A stretch of 64,000 nucleotides of DNA from Callipepla californica brunnescens (taxonomy: Eukaryota > Chordata > Aves > Galliformes > Odontophoridae): NCBI GenBank assembly GCA_023055505.1, contig JALIRH010000026.1, positions 7,393,591 through 7,457,590 of the forward strand. The letters run 5' to 3'. Below, piece after piece: positions 50,901 to 62,900 of this stretch. Within the stretch, counting starts at the first letter, position 1. Each line of letters starts with the position of its first letter. The translations under genes and the position numbers were made by a program. The notes beneath the pieces are model-generated. The model ran no database searches. It was not told the DNA's origin and saw only the letters and a program-made list of their open reading frames with translations.

Positions 50901-53900
50901 TATAATAGGCTCATATTTGCATCTTTGTATTTTTGCTTTTTTTTCAACAGTGAGTATTACTTCAGCACAGAAAACTTGGAGAGAGACTTCTTTATGAGGA
51001 GAAAGATGGACCAACAAGGATTTCTGCCTGTTTCTTTGATAGCTAGCTTCCACCGGGTACAAGCTCTTACTACAAACGCTACGCTCATTTTGGAGGTAAA
51101 ATAATTCAGAAGTGTATGTAGAAAGTTGTGTTTTTTTCTTTTTTTTGTGTATGGATTTCTGCACAGTCCCATTGGAGCTGAGGGCAGAATGCTGCAGGAA
51201 ATGTTTTCTTCTCCTGTTTCTAAACACTCTGAGAGTGAGGCTACAGAAAGGGGAGATGATGAAGGGCAGCAATTAGATGAAAGGAACAGACGTCTCTATG
51301 TCTGTAGACAAACTGAAGAATTATATTCAAGACAGTTATAGAGCCAGTAATTAATGCATTAGTTTAGGCTTCCTTTGTTTTCCTTGTCAGAATCCTACTC
51401 GCTTCTGAACTGTCAGTATCCTGTTTAGAGTCAGAAGTTGAGAAATGTGGTCACTAACCCACACAAGGTGTTCTCATGTTCAGATGATAAAGGAACTCCT
51501 TGCCACATGTTACAGCAGAGTGTTCATACATAGGAAAAACAGTAGCATTCGAAGGTCATTCTTTTAAGAAAAGAAGATTCGAAGGGGATGTTATCCGATC
51601 CTGAAAAGTTGTAATATTGCCAAAACCTAAGGATATTACGCCTATGAAAGAATACACTTGCAAGTCTCTTTTTTGCAGTCAGTCATCTTCTCTTACTTCT
51701 TTGAGGATTCTCTATCTTGAGAGGTTGAAATACAGGAAATAAGTGTTCTTAGTACAGGCAGGTTCTTTGAAGCAACTTTTGAGGATTCGTTTGCAAGCTA
51801 ATCATTGTGAATTTAGAGGTATGAGATGGATAGTTGCAGAAATACCCTATCAGATATTTAAAAAAACAAAACGAAACACTATAGGTTATGAAGGTTCTAT
51901 ATCACAAACATCCCTATGAGCACTGTCAAGAGAACTACATCTCTGTGTGCACAGATTATGAGTGGAAAACATGTTTTGCTTGTTTTTTTTTCCTAAGGTC
52001 CAGAGATACTTTTCCAATAGCAAAGTTGCCTAAATTGTAAACCCTGTCAGGTTGTTCTACAGAATCCACTTGCTGTTTGGCTCCTCTTCTGTGATTTCCA
52101 CTGACTCTGATGAGATGAATGCCAGCTCTTCTCTGACCTTGTCATTAAATGTGTTGCCCAGTCCTTAAGCTAATTATTGTCATGCTGCTGCTGCAGGGAG
52201 GTGCTTTTCTGCCTCTAACACAAAAACCCGTTGCAGTATGTTACTGGTCTGACCAGAGGCAGTGGTACTGTGTATGTTTGAGATGTTGTCCTTCTCATGT
52301 GGCTCTGAGGCTGTCCAGTACTTGAGCAGCTTACTGGCACGTGTGCCTCATAGGCCCAAAACGGAATTGGTGATGGTAGTAGAGGATCTCTAGGACTACA
52401 GGTTATTCGTTTATCTGAACTGCAGTGCCTTGCTGTTTCACAGCTCTCTCTCTATGGTCTCTCCAGAGAGACTCTCCTTTAGAGCTAGTTTTCTACTTAG
52501 TGTCCTATAGGAGCACTTTAGTTAATTCAGAAATGCAGGTATGCTTAATAGACCAGTAGGTCCTTACCTGTACTTAACTGAATGGGGAGCAACTCATTGT
52601 TCCAGTTAAGAATAAATTTTCTGCACCAATGTATTTTTGGTATGCTCTTATATAGAATTTCTCTGGGTCTTACTCTCTGTGTCAGTCTTTGTGTTAACAT
52701 CAGAAAGGAAAAATATTTGCAGCTTGTTGGCTTGACTTTTTTTTTTTCTTTTTCCTATCTTACTGTGGGAATGGTTGAACACTGATATAAGTTGTCCAGG
52801 GAGATTGTGCCATGTCCATCCTTGGATATGCTCAAAACCCAACTGGAAATGGCTGACCCTGCTTGAGCAGAGGGACTAGGCAATTTTGAGAGGTCCCTTC
52901 CGGTCTTCATCACTCTGATTCTGTACTGTCTGTTAGCTATGCTTAGAATGAAGGAGAAGAAAAAGAATGGGGTTGGAGTTAAGTTTGAGAAAGTAGGAGT
53001 GTGGATAGAAAGCTTGGGAATATTGGTTTGATGCCCTCTCACAAGGAGGAGGTTGCAGACTGGGGAGAGGGAGGAGGCGATATTTGATCAAATTAAAAAA
53101 AGATGATGAATGGTTATCCTTGAAATGAAAAGATCATTTGCACCAGTAAAGAACAGGCAGTCATTATGAAGAACAAGCACAAAAGGCTTGAATTCCCTTT
53201 TTAATTACTGTATAAAGAGTTGGCTGTCTTCTGTGGGTACAAGAAGGTGCTGGATATAGTAATACTTTCTTAAGCTTTAATGTGCTTGTCCAACAGGCCC
53301 TAAAGGACAGTACAGAAGTTGAAACTGTGGATCAGAAGATAAGAAAAAGGGTTGATCCAGAAAAGTGGCCAATTCCAGGTCCACCTCCCTGCAGCCTGTC
53401 AAGGACTGACTTTTCTCAGCTCATCAATTGTCCAGAATTCATACCAGGCCAAGTTTACAACTCACATACTGGTAAAGGATTTCTTTAATAGAAACTTAAG
53501 TTTGGGACTGTCTGTCAAACTGAGGAGGTTTGCTTCTCGATGCCATTTTCATAATACAAATTGTGCATTTGGTAATAGTTTATTCAGCTGATATGCCTGC
53601 CAGCCATACAGTTGTGGCTGATATGGCTAATATGGAGTAGATAAAAAAGCCTTCTGTGTGCTATAGTTGTGACCATTCTTCAGAAGAGGGTATAACGGCC
53701 TACAGTCCTTTTTTATTACCAGTAGCAGAGGCATTAGTACTAGCTGAAAGTTAATTGTATTTTGAGTACCGTAGTTTTAGATGGGGATTTCATTCACCCT
53801 GTTAATATGGAGATTTCTTTGTTTTCAAACAATGCTTGGCAAGTAAATCTTTTACTAAAATGTTGGCTCAAACTACATGGGAAGAATGAAGACTTTGTTA

Positions 53901-56900
53901 GGCACCCATCTGGAGAGCTGGCACCTGGTGTAGAGAAAACGTGTCCCTGATAAATGAATTCTTCTGACTAACAGATGATTTCTCTCAGCCTGTTACATGC
54001 TTCTCACTTACATAAGTTGATAAACTGGTCTTTTCCTAAAATGTTGATTGGACTATGAAAAGAAATTCTACTGATCAATGCTAACTTGAACCGCAGAGGT
54101 AGCAAACAGCGGTAAATATTAGTGTGCCAAAAAAAACCAGCCAACCAACCAACCAAAACCAACACAACAGGATCTGAACTACTGTTTTCCAATGCTAGAG
54201 TCTGCACTGAGTTCTCCAGGAATGGGAAGCCCACTGAGTCTGAAGGAAAACACTCAAACAAGTAATTTTCAGACTATATCTAAAGGGTTGTCTACAAGTT
54301 TGCCTGATTTGGACTCTGAACCTTGGATAGAAGTGAAGAAGAGGCATCATGCTGTCAAAGCAAAGGTAAAATGAAAAAGAGCTTTATTTAAGCAAATGCA
54401 AAACCTTCTCTCTTTCAAGTTATAGTATGAAACAGTTGTGGGTTGTTGTTTTGTGGCTTTTTTTTTCCACGCTTCAATTTATGTGATACTTGATAATGTA
54501 AAACTATCAGTGTGGGCAGTGCTTGTTCTATCCAGACATAGAATAACCAAGTGCATTTCAAATCCAGCTCCAGAGTTCACTATAACGAGAAGAAATATGT
54601 TTTTTTTTTTTATTGATGGAGAGTTGTACATGTGCATTATTGAAAACCTGTTACTGTACTGTGACAATTATTCTAAAAACTGATGATGCTGAATTAGTTG
54701 GAGGAGTAATTTACTTGTGAGCTTGATAAATATTTTAAAGTGGTTGTATCATTTGTAATTCTGCACATTCTCATTTGAGAGCGTTCAGTTATGTTCTATT
54801 TGTCTTCCATTTGCATTATTATTATCTATTTCAAGTTTAAAATGCATCACCTTTTCTTATTTAGGAATGCGTTCCTATACCTGATCAAGTGTCAGGTCAG
54901 CATCAGCCACCCCCACCTCCAGAGGAACAAGAACAAGAACAAGAAGAACTTGATTTTTTGTTCGATGAAGAGATGGAACAAATTCAGGGCCATAAGAATA
55001 AATTCACTGATTGGTCAGACAGCAGTTCAGATTATGAAATTGATGATCAGGACGTAAACAAGATTTTGATTGTAACGCAGACACCACCGTATATGAGAAA
55101 ACATCCTGGTGAAGGTCGTAATGGCAACCATGTGTGCTGTGGAAAAATAACATCAGAGCTTGCTAAAGTTATTAATGATGGCTTATACTATTATGAACAG
55201 GATTTGTGGATGGTGCAGAATGAAAATGACACTACAGTAATGGTAATTCTTTTATTCTTTTTTTTTCTTTTTTTAACCTTAAAACGGTGCTCGTGCAAAC
55301 AGTGCCAAAATTATTTTGTCTGTCTGCTACACAGCTAAGCATTTTTGAAAGAAAGGTGACAGCTGAATTTAGTAGGCAGGTAGATTATGTTCATTTTCAT
55401 GATGACCTAGACTGTTGAACGCAAAATCTTTTCTTGTCACAGGTTTGACCAAAAGCACGGAGTGGATATTTTGTAGAACAATTTTTAATGTTTTGGAGAT
55501 GGTTCATCTTTTCCTGTGTTTTCTTGTTCTATAAATAACTCGATTCAGAAAAAGCACTTGCAAACCCCCAGTACAGAGGGCAGCATAAGGACATGTTTTT
55601 TGTGCAAGACAGGGAGGAGGATATGATAGTCATTTTTAAGCAGTTTTTTAGAGGTTTTGTTTATCTTGCAGCTTGTAAGAATGTGCAGCTGTGTGAAGTA
55701 ATTGCAGTTGGGTTTGCACACCTTGTTTTATTATAGAAACCCTTTTACTTCCCAGCTTGTATTTGAGGCCCCTGTCATTTGGGCTTTCAGGACTTCGGAA
55801 GGAGCTTGTCAGTTTTGGGATTTTTCTATTGATTTGTTTTAATATGCTAAACAGCTGTGTAATCACAGACGTGTTGAGCTCCAGCACCTCATAGGCAGAG
55901 GACAACTGGGGACACCACAGTCCTATCCCTTACTGCTTTTGATTTATGAAGGAATCCACTTTTTGTGAAAGCGAGCCCAGTGAGTGGCCTATCTGTAGGC
56001 AGTACTGCTGTATCAACAGCAGATAGTGTGCACACAGAAATAGTTACCCAAAGACAAAAACGGTGAGACAGGAGCTTTACCTGTTGGTAAGGACAAATGC
56101 TTGTTGTATGGGAAGGAGGAAAAGGGTGAAAATAACTTAAGGGACAAGTGAATCATGTGAGTACAAAAGGGAGCTGACAGGGTTAGAAATGAATGTTGAG
56201 AATAAAAGCTGGAATTAATGGTGGGATTCAGAATATGGAGTTTTCATTATGATGAAAGTGCTATAAGAAAGTCAACAGACTGGAACAAGACAGTGAGAAA
56301 TGGCACACAGAAACAGGAAATTTCCTTCTTGTTGTGATGTTCCTGACCATAATTTAAATGAGATTTTTTCCTTGTATTCCATCCACACATGCCACACTAC
56401 TTTCAAATGAGAAGAAGGAGCCTGAGTGCTTTGAGGTGCTACCGTTTCATTTACAACACTGGCAGTTATTTATATGTAGCCTGAGGAAGGAAACAGGTCA
56501 TCTCCTGCCCCCCTAAGTTGCTTTCCTTGTCAGACTTACTGCATAAGACGGACTGCTTTGGTTTTGGCAAGGGATAGGATCTCTGTGAAAAAATATTGAC
56601 TATGGCCCCGTTGGCCTCTGTGTACTCATTTGGCAGCCTGTTTCTTGGAGAAAATACAGCATCAGTTGTGTTGTTCACGTCAGCTAGGAACTCCATTTTA
56701 CATTAAACCAGGTCTGTACTGGTGTGAGTTCAGCTGTGTGTGAATTCTGGGTTGCTTATTTTCTCTCAAGATATTTGGTCTTTCATCAAGATGATGGCCA
56801 TTGCGGTTCATGTTTACACTTTGTGTTTTCTCTAACTCAGCAGGAGGTTGAGAACTTCAAGAAGCTAAATCTCATTAGTAAGGAAGAATTTGATAATCTT

Positions 56901-59900
56901 GCACCAGAACTGAATGCTGATCGAACCCAGGAATTTACTCCAGCCTCTTCAGAATTGCAGAAAGGTAAGTAATGTAACACACACATTGCTATTTTAGAAT
57001 CTCTGTAATGAAGCACGTGTTTTAATTTTTTCTGCTCATGTAATGTTTTACTTTTGGTTCAGTCAGCAGTCAGAGAGGAATTTTCTTTGCTAACTTTTCC
57101 AGTTGTCAGCTCTTCATCAGTACTGGAAGTTTCATTTGCGTTAGAAGAAGCTGATACTAGTAGTACTTACCAGGATATGTTTGCTCATCTATAGGTAGCA
57201 TTCTGTTCTGTTATGCAATATACACCTGGTGGTGCTGTATGGTAACTTGCCATCTACATGTGTCATGTAATAGCTATGGAGGTAGAACATGTTCTAGATC
57301 AGTATTTTTCTGGAAAATGAGAATAGAAGGAAGTGGGAAGAATTTTTTGTACTCGTATCACAACCTTACCAAGAAGTTGCAACGTCCAAACTTTTATCTT
57401 TCAAGGAAATTCTGATACTGTTAAGATTTAAGGGGTACATGCTAATGTCTTTGAAGTAGTTGAAAAAAAGAACCCTAACCAAAATGCAAGAATGTGGTTA
57501 CCTTTGTTTGCTTTGCCACTGTAAATACAGAAAAACAAGCAGAAAGAAAGTGGATGTACATTTTCTAGAGAAGACATGTTTGAAATATTTATTTCATCCC
57601 TTTGAGCAGTTATTCAGTACTGTTTCTGCACCACATGCTTTTTGTTAGTTCAGTTATCCTTTTGGGGATGATGCAGTTCACTTGACTTGAATCATGACTT
57701 GAAGGTATTAGGTATTAAGAGGAGCTTAAGATTTCAAAGCTTAAGGGTTTTTTTGAAAATTGTTTCTTTCCTCTTTGTTGATGTAGGAGATGAGCTGGCT
57801 TGTAATCTGTTAAATAATGAAGCACCTCCAGCAGTAGCAGTGGCTTGGTCACTACCAGCAGCAGTTCCAGAATCTCCCCGAGTTCACCCTGGTTTCACCC
57901 CACGAACACCTCGCACCCCGAGACTACAGGATCCCAGCAAAACACCCAGATTCTACCCCGTTGTTAAGGAAGCACAATCCATTGATGTAAAGGTAAATCA
58001 CAAGGCTTAATATCTTCTAAAATCCACGGAAAGCCTGTAAAATCCATGTGTGTAATGTAATTTATTAGAGTGGCAAGGCGAAAATGAAACAATTGTACTT
58101 GATTATTTTATTTCTTAAAGAATGTTACTATAGTCATTCTTCTATTATTTCTACAAAATGGTCTCTTATTTTTCTCTGTAACATTTCTCTAAGTCCATGA
58201 TGCACAAGTGTAACATGTAAAGACTTTTTATTTGTTACATTAGATTAAGTTTAGGTTATGAAGCTGGAGCACTGTGACTTTAATAAATGTGGTTAGGTAC
58301 AATATAAAATGGGCAGCGTGCTGTCTTGGGCAGTGAGTGAAATCAAATTGTGAAAATAAATGCTTTCTTTACGTCCTTAGGCTCCAAGAAAAAGAAAAAC
58401 ACGGCACAGTACGAATCCTCCCTTAGAATGCCATGTCGGCTGGGTGATGGATTCCAGAGACCACAGGCCAAGAACTTCCTCTGTGAGGTGAGAGTTGGTT
58501 GGTTTTTAAAATTTCTTTTTGTCATGTCATTAGTTCTCATTGCCAGTGCAGAAATAGGCTGTGATTAAGTGAGATATTCTACACAGAGTGGAAGCAAAGA
58601 AGAGTGATGGAAGAAAGGCAAATGGTGACTAGAGACAAACCTAGAATTTAGAAGTAGGGCCATGGAGAAGTGAGCTAATTATCCTATTCTTATACTCTTT
58701 TTTGATTCATGATATAATATTGTTAATGTTACCTGAAGTACTGATACTCATTGACATGCAGTGACTTTGTTTGCCTTTAAGTAGTCATTTAAAACCACTT
58801 ATTCTGTTAATGCTTAGTTATCCTCATCAAAAACTTTTTTAAGATAATAGCACAGAAATAGAAGTTTAGATGTACACCTGAAAAGAGGATGACTGGGAAC
58901 CCAAGTACGCATTGCAGTGCTTGTCAGGTGATCGTACTGTACTGACAGTGCTTGTATACAGCAGAAAGATTGAAAGCTCCTTCTGTGGAAATGCACTGTC
59001 AGTAAAAAAGACATGTTTCTTTACAGCAGTTCCAATGCTTCACCTTCAGAAGGAGCTCCGCTTGCAGGAGGTTATGGGTGTACCCCAAATTCTCTTCCAA
59101 AATTTCAGCATCCTTCTCATGAACTGTTAAAGGAAAATGGCTTTACACAACAAGTGTACCATAAGTATCATCGAAGGTGTCTGACGGGTAAGCCACTTAA
59201 TGTACTTCCTAACTTCTTATCAAGAAGTTAACAGGTGTTGCTCAAAAGCAGTTTTATCCGTGTTGTTCTTCCTCCCTCGTTTTTTCTTGAGGAAAAAATG
59301 ATGCTTATATCGACCGATACTTTCTTTCTATTTAACTTTCAATTCCCGACAAAAAAAAAAAATACCCTCAAAATCCTTGACGTTTTCCTGCAACTTTTTC
59401 TGTATTAATATTCATTACTATAAGAAATACGAGTCCTTGAGAGAAGATAACTAGTTGACTTCAATTATTAAGTCTCAATGTTAATGAAAATATCTTTTGA
59501 AAGTTCAGAATTAGAATTCTTGAAGATCTTATGTTAGTGTCACTAATGAAAAAGCACTTGAAAACAGTCTGTTGAAGAGTTAGGAAGTTGTGGCTGTGTG
59601 TTTTGTTTCCTTTTCAGAGAGGAAACGGTTGGGAATTGGCCAGTCCCAGGAAATGAACACACTTTTTCGTTTCTGGTCCTTTTTCCTGCGAGATCACTTC
59701 AACAGGAAAATGTATGAAGAGTTCAGACAACTTGCTCTAGATGATGCAAAAGAACACTACAGGTACGAGTCTTTTCTTGGAACTGAAATTTGAAAAGATT
59801 AATTAAAACTAAAGGAATGATGTCGTTATCAGTCTTTTTAATTACAGTGATGTTTACATGTATCTTAAGTGAATGTTTTTATTTTTAGCTTTGACCCTTT

Positions 59901-62900
59901 GTAAATCTTTAAAATTTCAAGTTGTTTTAATACCAATAAATGTGGTTGTATGTGTTTGTGCTTTGTGGATAAGTAGCTAAGTGTATGGTATTTCCTGACC
60001 TGTAGTTGGTCCTGAATTTCTCCAGAGCCTTGCAACTTGCTGATTCTGACAAGTCAGCTCTATTCTTAGGAAAGCTTCTGCGATTTTTCTCATCCATTCT
60101 CGACCTCAAACCACTTGTCTTCCTAAAATAGCAGAAAAAATTACCACTGCCGCATTAGCTCTTCAATGTTCCCTCTTTTCTTCCCATACACTTCTTCCTT
60201 TTCCCTCCCTCAGCCTCTGTTTCTCTCAATCAAAAACACAAGGTTGCCCAATGTTTTGAATGCCAAGTGAGGAAGTGTATGGAAATTTTTAAGTTTGGAT
60301 ATGTTGTCGCTCTGGAGTATCAAGTCCGTAGGATGCAAAGGTGGTTTTAATCATCGTTTGTATATCTACTGAGAGCTTTCTTTATGCTTCTGTGATTATC
60401 CAAGTATATATTTACCAAGAGAAACTTCAGAAGGCTCTTGAGGGATAGCAGATAAAAGCGGAACAGGAGGTCCCAGTCATGTTGTCCTTTATGTCTTTTT
60501 CCAACTATAACACATCGTTGTATAGTACAGAAAAATAGTTGTTGTGTATTTATCTTTAAGAATTACTTAAAGTAAGTGCTACTGGCATGAATATTTCCCT
60601 AGTTAAGTGTTCCTTAAAGTTTACTGATTATCCAGATGCAGCTGGGACTTCAGGAGTCCTCACCATTGCATAATTTAATACATTCATAATGCGATATTGC
60701 AGTCATCTGATGACTGAATGAACTCAGCACTGAAAACTGTGTGTCTGCATGGTTAGAGGTCGTCAGTGCTATACAGGAACACAATGGCTGGTTTGGTACT
60801 GGTTGCTGGCTTAAACCATCCTTCGGCCTCCAGTTCACTTACCTAGAAAAGGGAGCAATTTATTTTGACCTCTGCTTGGCTGCCTGAGGCAGACTTCAAA
60901 CGTGCCTGCTGAGAATTCAGGTGGGCCCACAGAGCACTTAACGTAGGAAAAAAAAAAACAGTAATAACTGTAGTAACTTGTAGCAATAGGGCTTTTCTGT
61001 GACTTTCCCACTTGCTCAGGTAGTGTGGTTTAGGAAAAAGTTGAGCTTGACAGCCAAGGTAATGCTTCCAAGTAGGGTAAGATGAAGGTACATTACCTCA
61101 GCTCAGAGCAATGATTAAGAAGCTTGTGATCGAGCTGAATGAGGGAGTGGCTGGTAGATTGGTGTCAATAGTTTATTCCCTTTAATAGGAAACAGGACAG
61201 GAATGGAAGGAAGCTGGAGTAAGAAAAATCAGAGGCCTTTTTTCGTGAAGTGATAGAGCTGTGGGTCTCAACATCTTGGAAATGTGAAAACATTTGTTTT
61301 GAAATTGCAGGCATGTAGAGTCTGTAGTTCATAAATTGAAGCCACGTAACAAAACAGATATTCTTAAGTGAGTTTTTCTTATTTGTAAGGGTATTTCAAA
61401 ACAACTGTTCAATAAGAATTGAACCTAAAAGCAAGCATTTTTTGTGGGAAGGGAAAAATGAGACTGTGCTGTTTATATAAACACAAGGAGAGACTGAGAG
61501 CATGGATCCTTTTGAGCAATTGGAGGGTATTCCTAAGATTCTCCTGCCTGTTTCTTCTCTTCTAGGTACGGGTTGGAATGCTTGTTTCGATTTTACAGCT
61601 ACGGCCTAGAGAAGAAATTCAGGAGAGACATATTCAAGGACTTCCAGGAAGAAACAAAGAGGGACTATGAAGCTGGTAATTATCACAGGTCACCGCTTAC
61701 AGCAGGATAACTTTAGCTTGGGAGATAATCCCAGTTCCTTGGCACTCACTTGTTTAGTAAGCTCAGTTTTAATTTAGTTTTTAAGAGTACAATTTAGTTT
61801 TTAAGAGTACCTTTAGTCTGTGCTTATCTTGCAGTTCTCTTACATATGTAGATGCTGGTGAACAATTAGGTTTATAGTTAAGTCTAATCTTGTAAAAATT
61901 ACCTTGTTTTGTCATTAGGTCAGCTTTATGGACTGGAAAAGTTTTGGGCTTACCTGAAATATTCTCAGCACAAGACACCAGCCATTGACCCCAAGCTGCA
62001 AGAATACCTCAGTAAATTTAGGAGACTGGAGGACTTCAGAGTGGATGTGAGTTTCAACATCTATTTTTAATCAGTTTGGCACATCCCTATTTTTACTGCA
62101 GATTAAACTGTTTCAGAACAGTACTTCAGTTCATGAAAAGGCAGATTTACAAATCCCATCAAGTCGCTACAAGGCATGATTTGAAAAAGTTAAATGGAAA
62201 TGAAAAATGCGTTGTTCTGTTCTAGATATTGTTTTCCAAACTGAAGTATGGTGCTGAGACATGGTTAGCATATAAACAGTGCTGAATTTCCCTTTTTCTC
62301 GTGTAATGAAATACAGTAAATAACCAAAATATGTAAAAGGACATATTTTACTGTTGTAATAATACGAAGTGCTGAGCAAGGAGGACTTTGAAGGGTTTTT
62401 CAACCCAATACATAGTTTATTTGTCATCTGCTAAGACACATTACTTCTGTACTCTTCAGGAATTTGGCAAATTAATTAACACCTATCAGTTCCTTAATGA
62501 ATTGTGACAGGCATTGTCCTTGGCACGCCAAATTCAGCGTAACCTTCTTATAGACCGCTGATTTCTTAAGCTGCACGTTTCCAGACTGCAGTGCTGCTGT
62601 GCTGGTTGTAACGGGGTTGTGATATACTGCTTACAGCACTGTCATCCTCTACACCCCTTTTTTCTATCAGTTGTGGTAAATATCAGGCACTGAAATCCTA
62701 AACTTGCCATGTTTTTACTCTTGTAGCTAAATGGCCAGGAAAGTTTTAAGAAGTGGTGATGAACTATTAAGATTACTGACCCTAACTGGGGACTCCATTA
62801 CAGAACGCTCCTTTCTGCTCCCTTAAGCATACGAAAGGGTGGATACCTGGCCTTACAGAACAGCTCTTAACAGAGTACTGATGTTAATTTTCAGCCTCCT

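Larger units (their letters stand above)
32552..62894 (+). other. LARP1B introns
   Basis: Introns over 300 bases: 32552-38858, 38921-39971, 40032-42690, 42857-44211, 44356-46676, 47247-50950, 51096-53296, 53472-54198, 54366-54864, 55243-56840, 56965-57786, 57993-58380, 58488-59026, 59188-59617, 59763-61565 and 62047-62894. Identifiable contents are CR1 fragments at 35312-35826, 36427-36488 and 52776-52924, a GT repeat at 49180-49194, and a 20-bp tandem duplication at 61771-61810 (in the short intron 61676-61918). I see no embedded genes, tRNAs or clear snoRNAs. Confidence 0.85.

Noticed and set aside
54681..54700. TGATGA close to CTGA as a box C/D snoRNA
   Set aside because: The boxes are only a few bases apart, with no C'/D' pair or closing stem.
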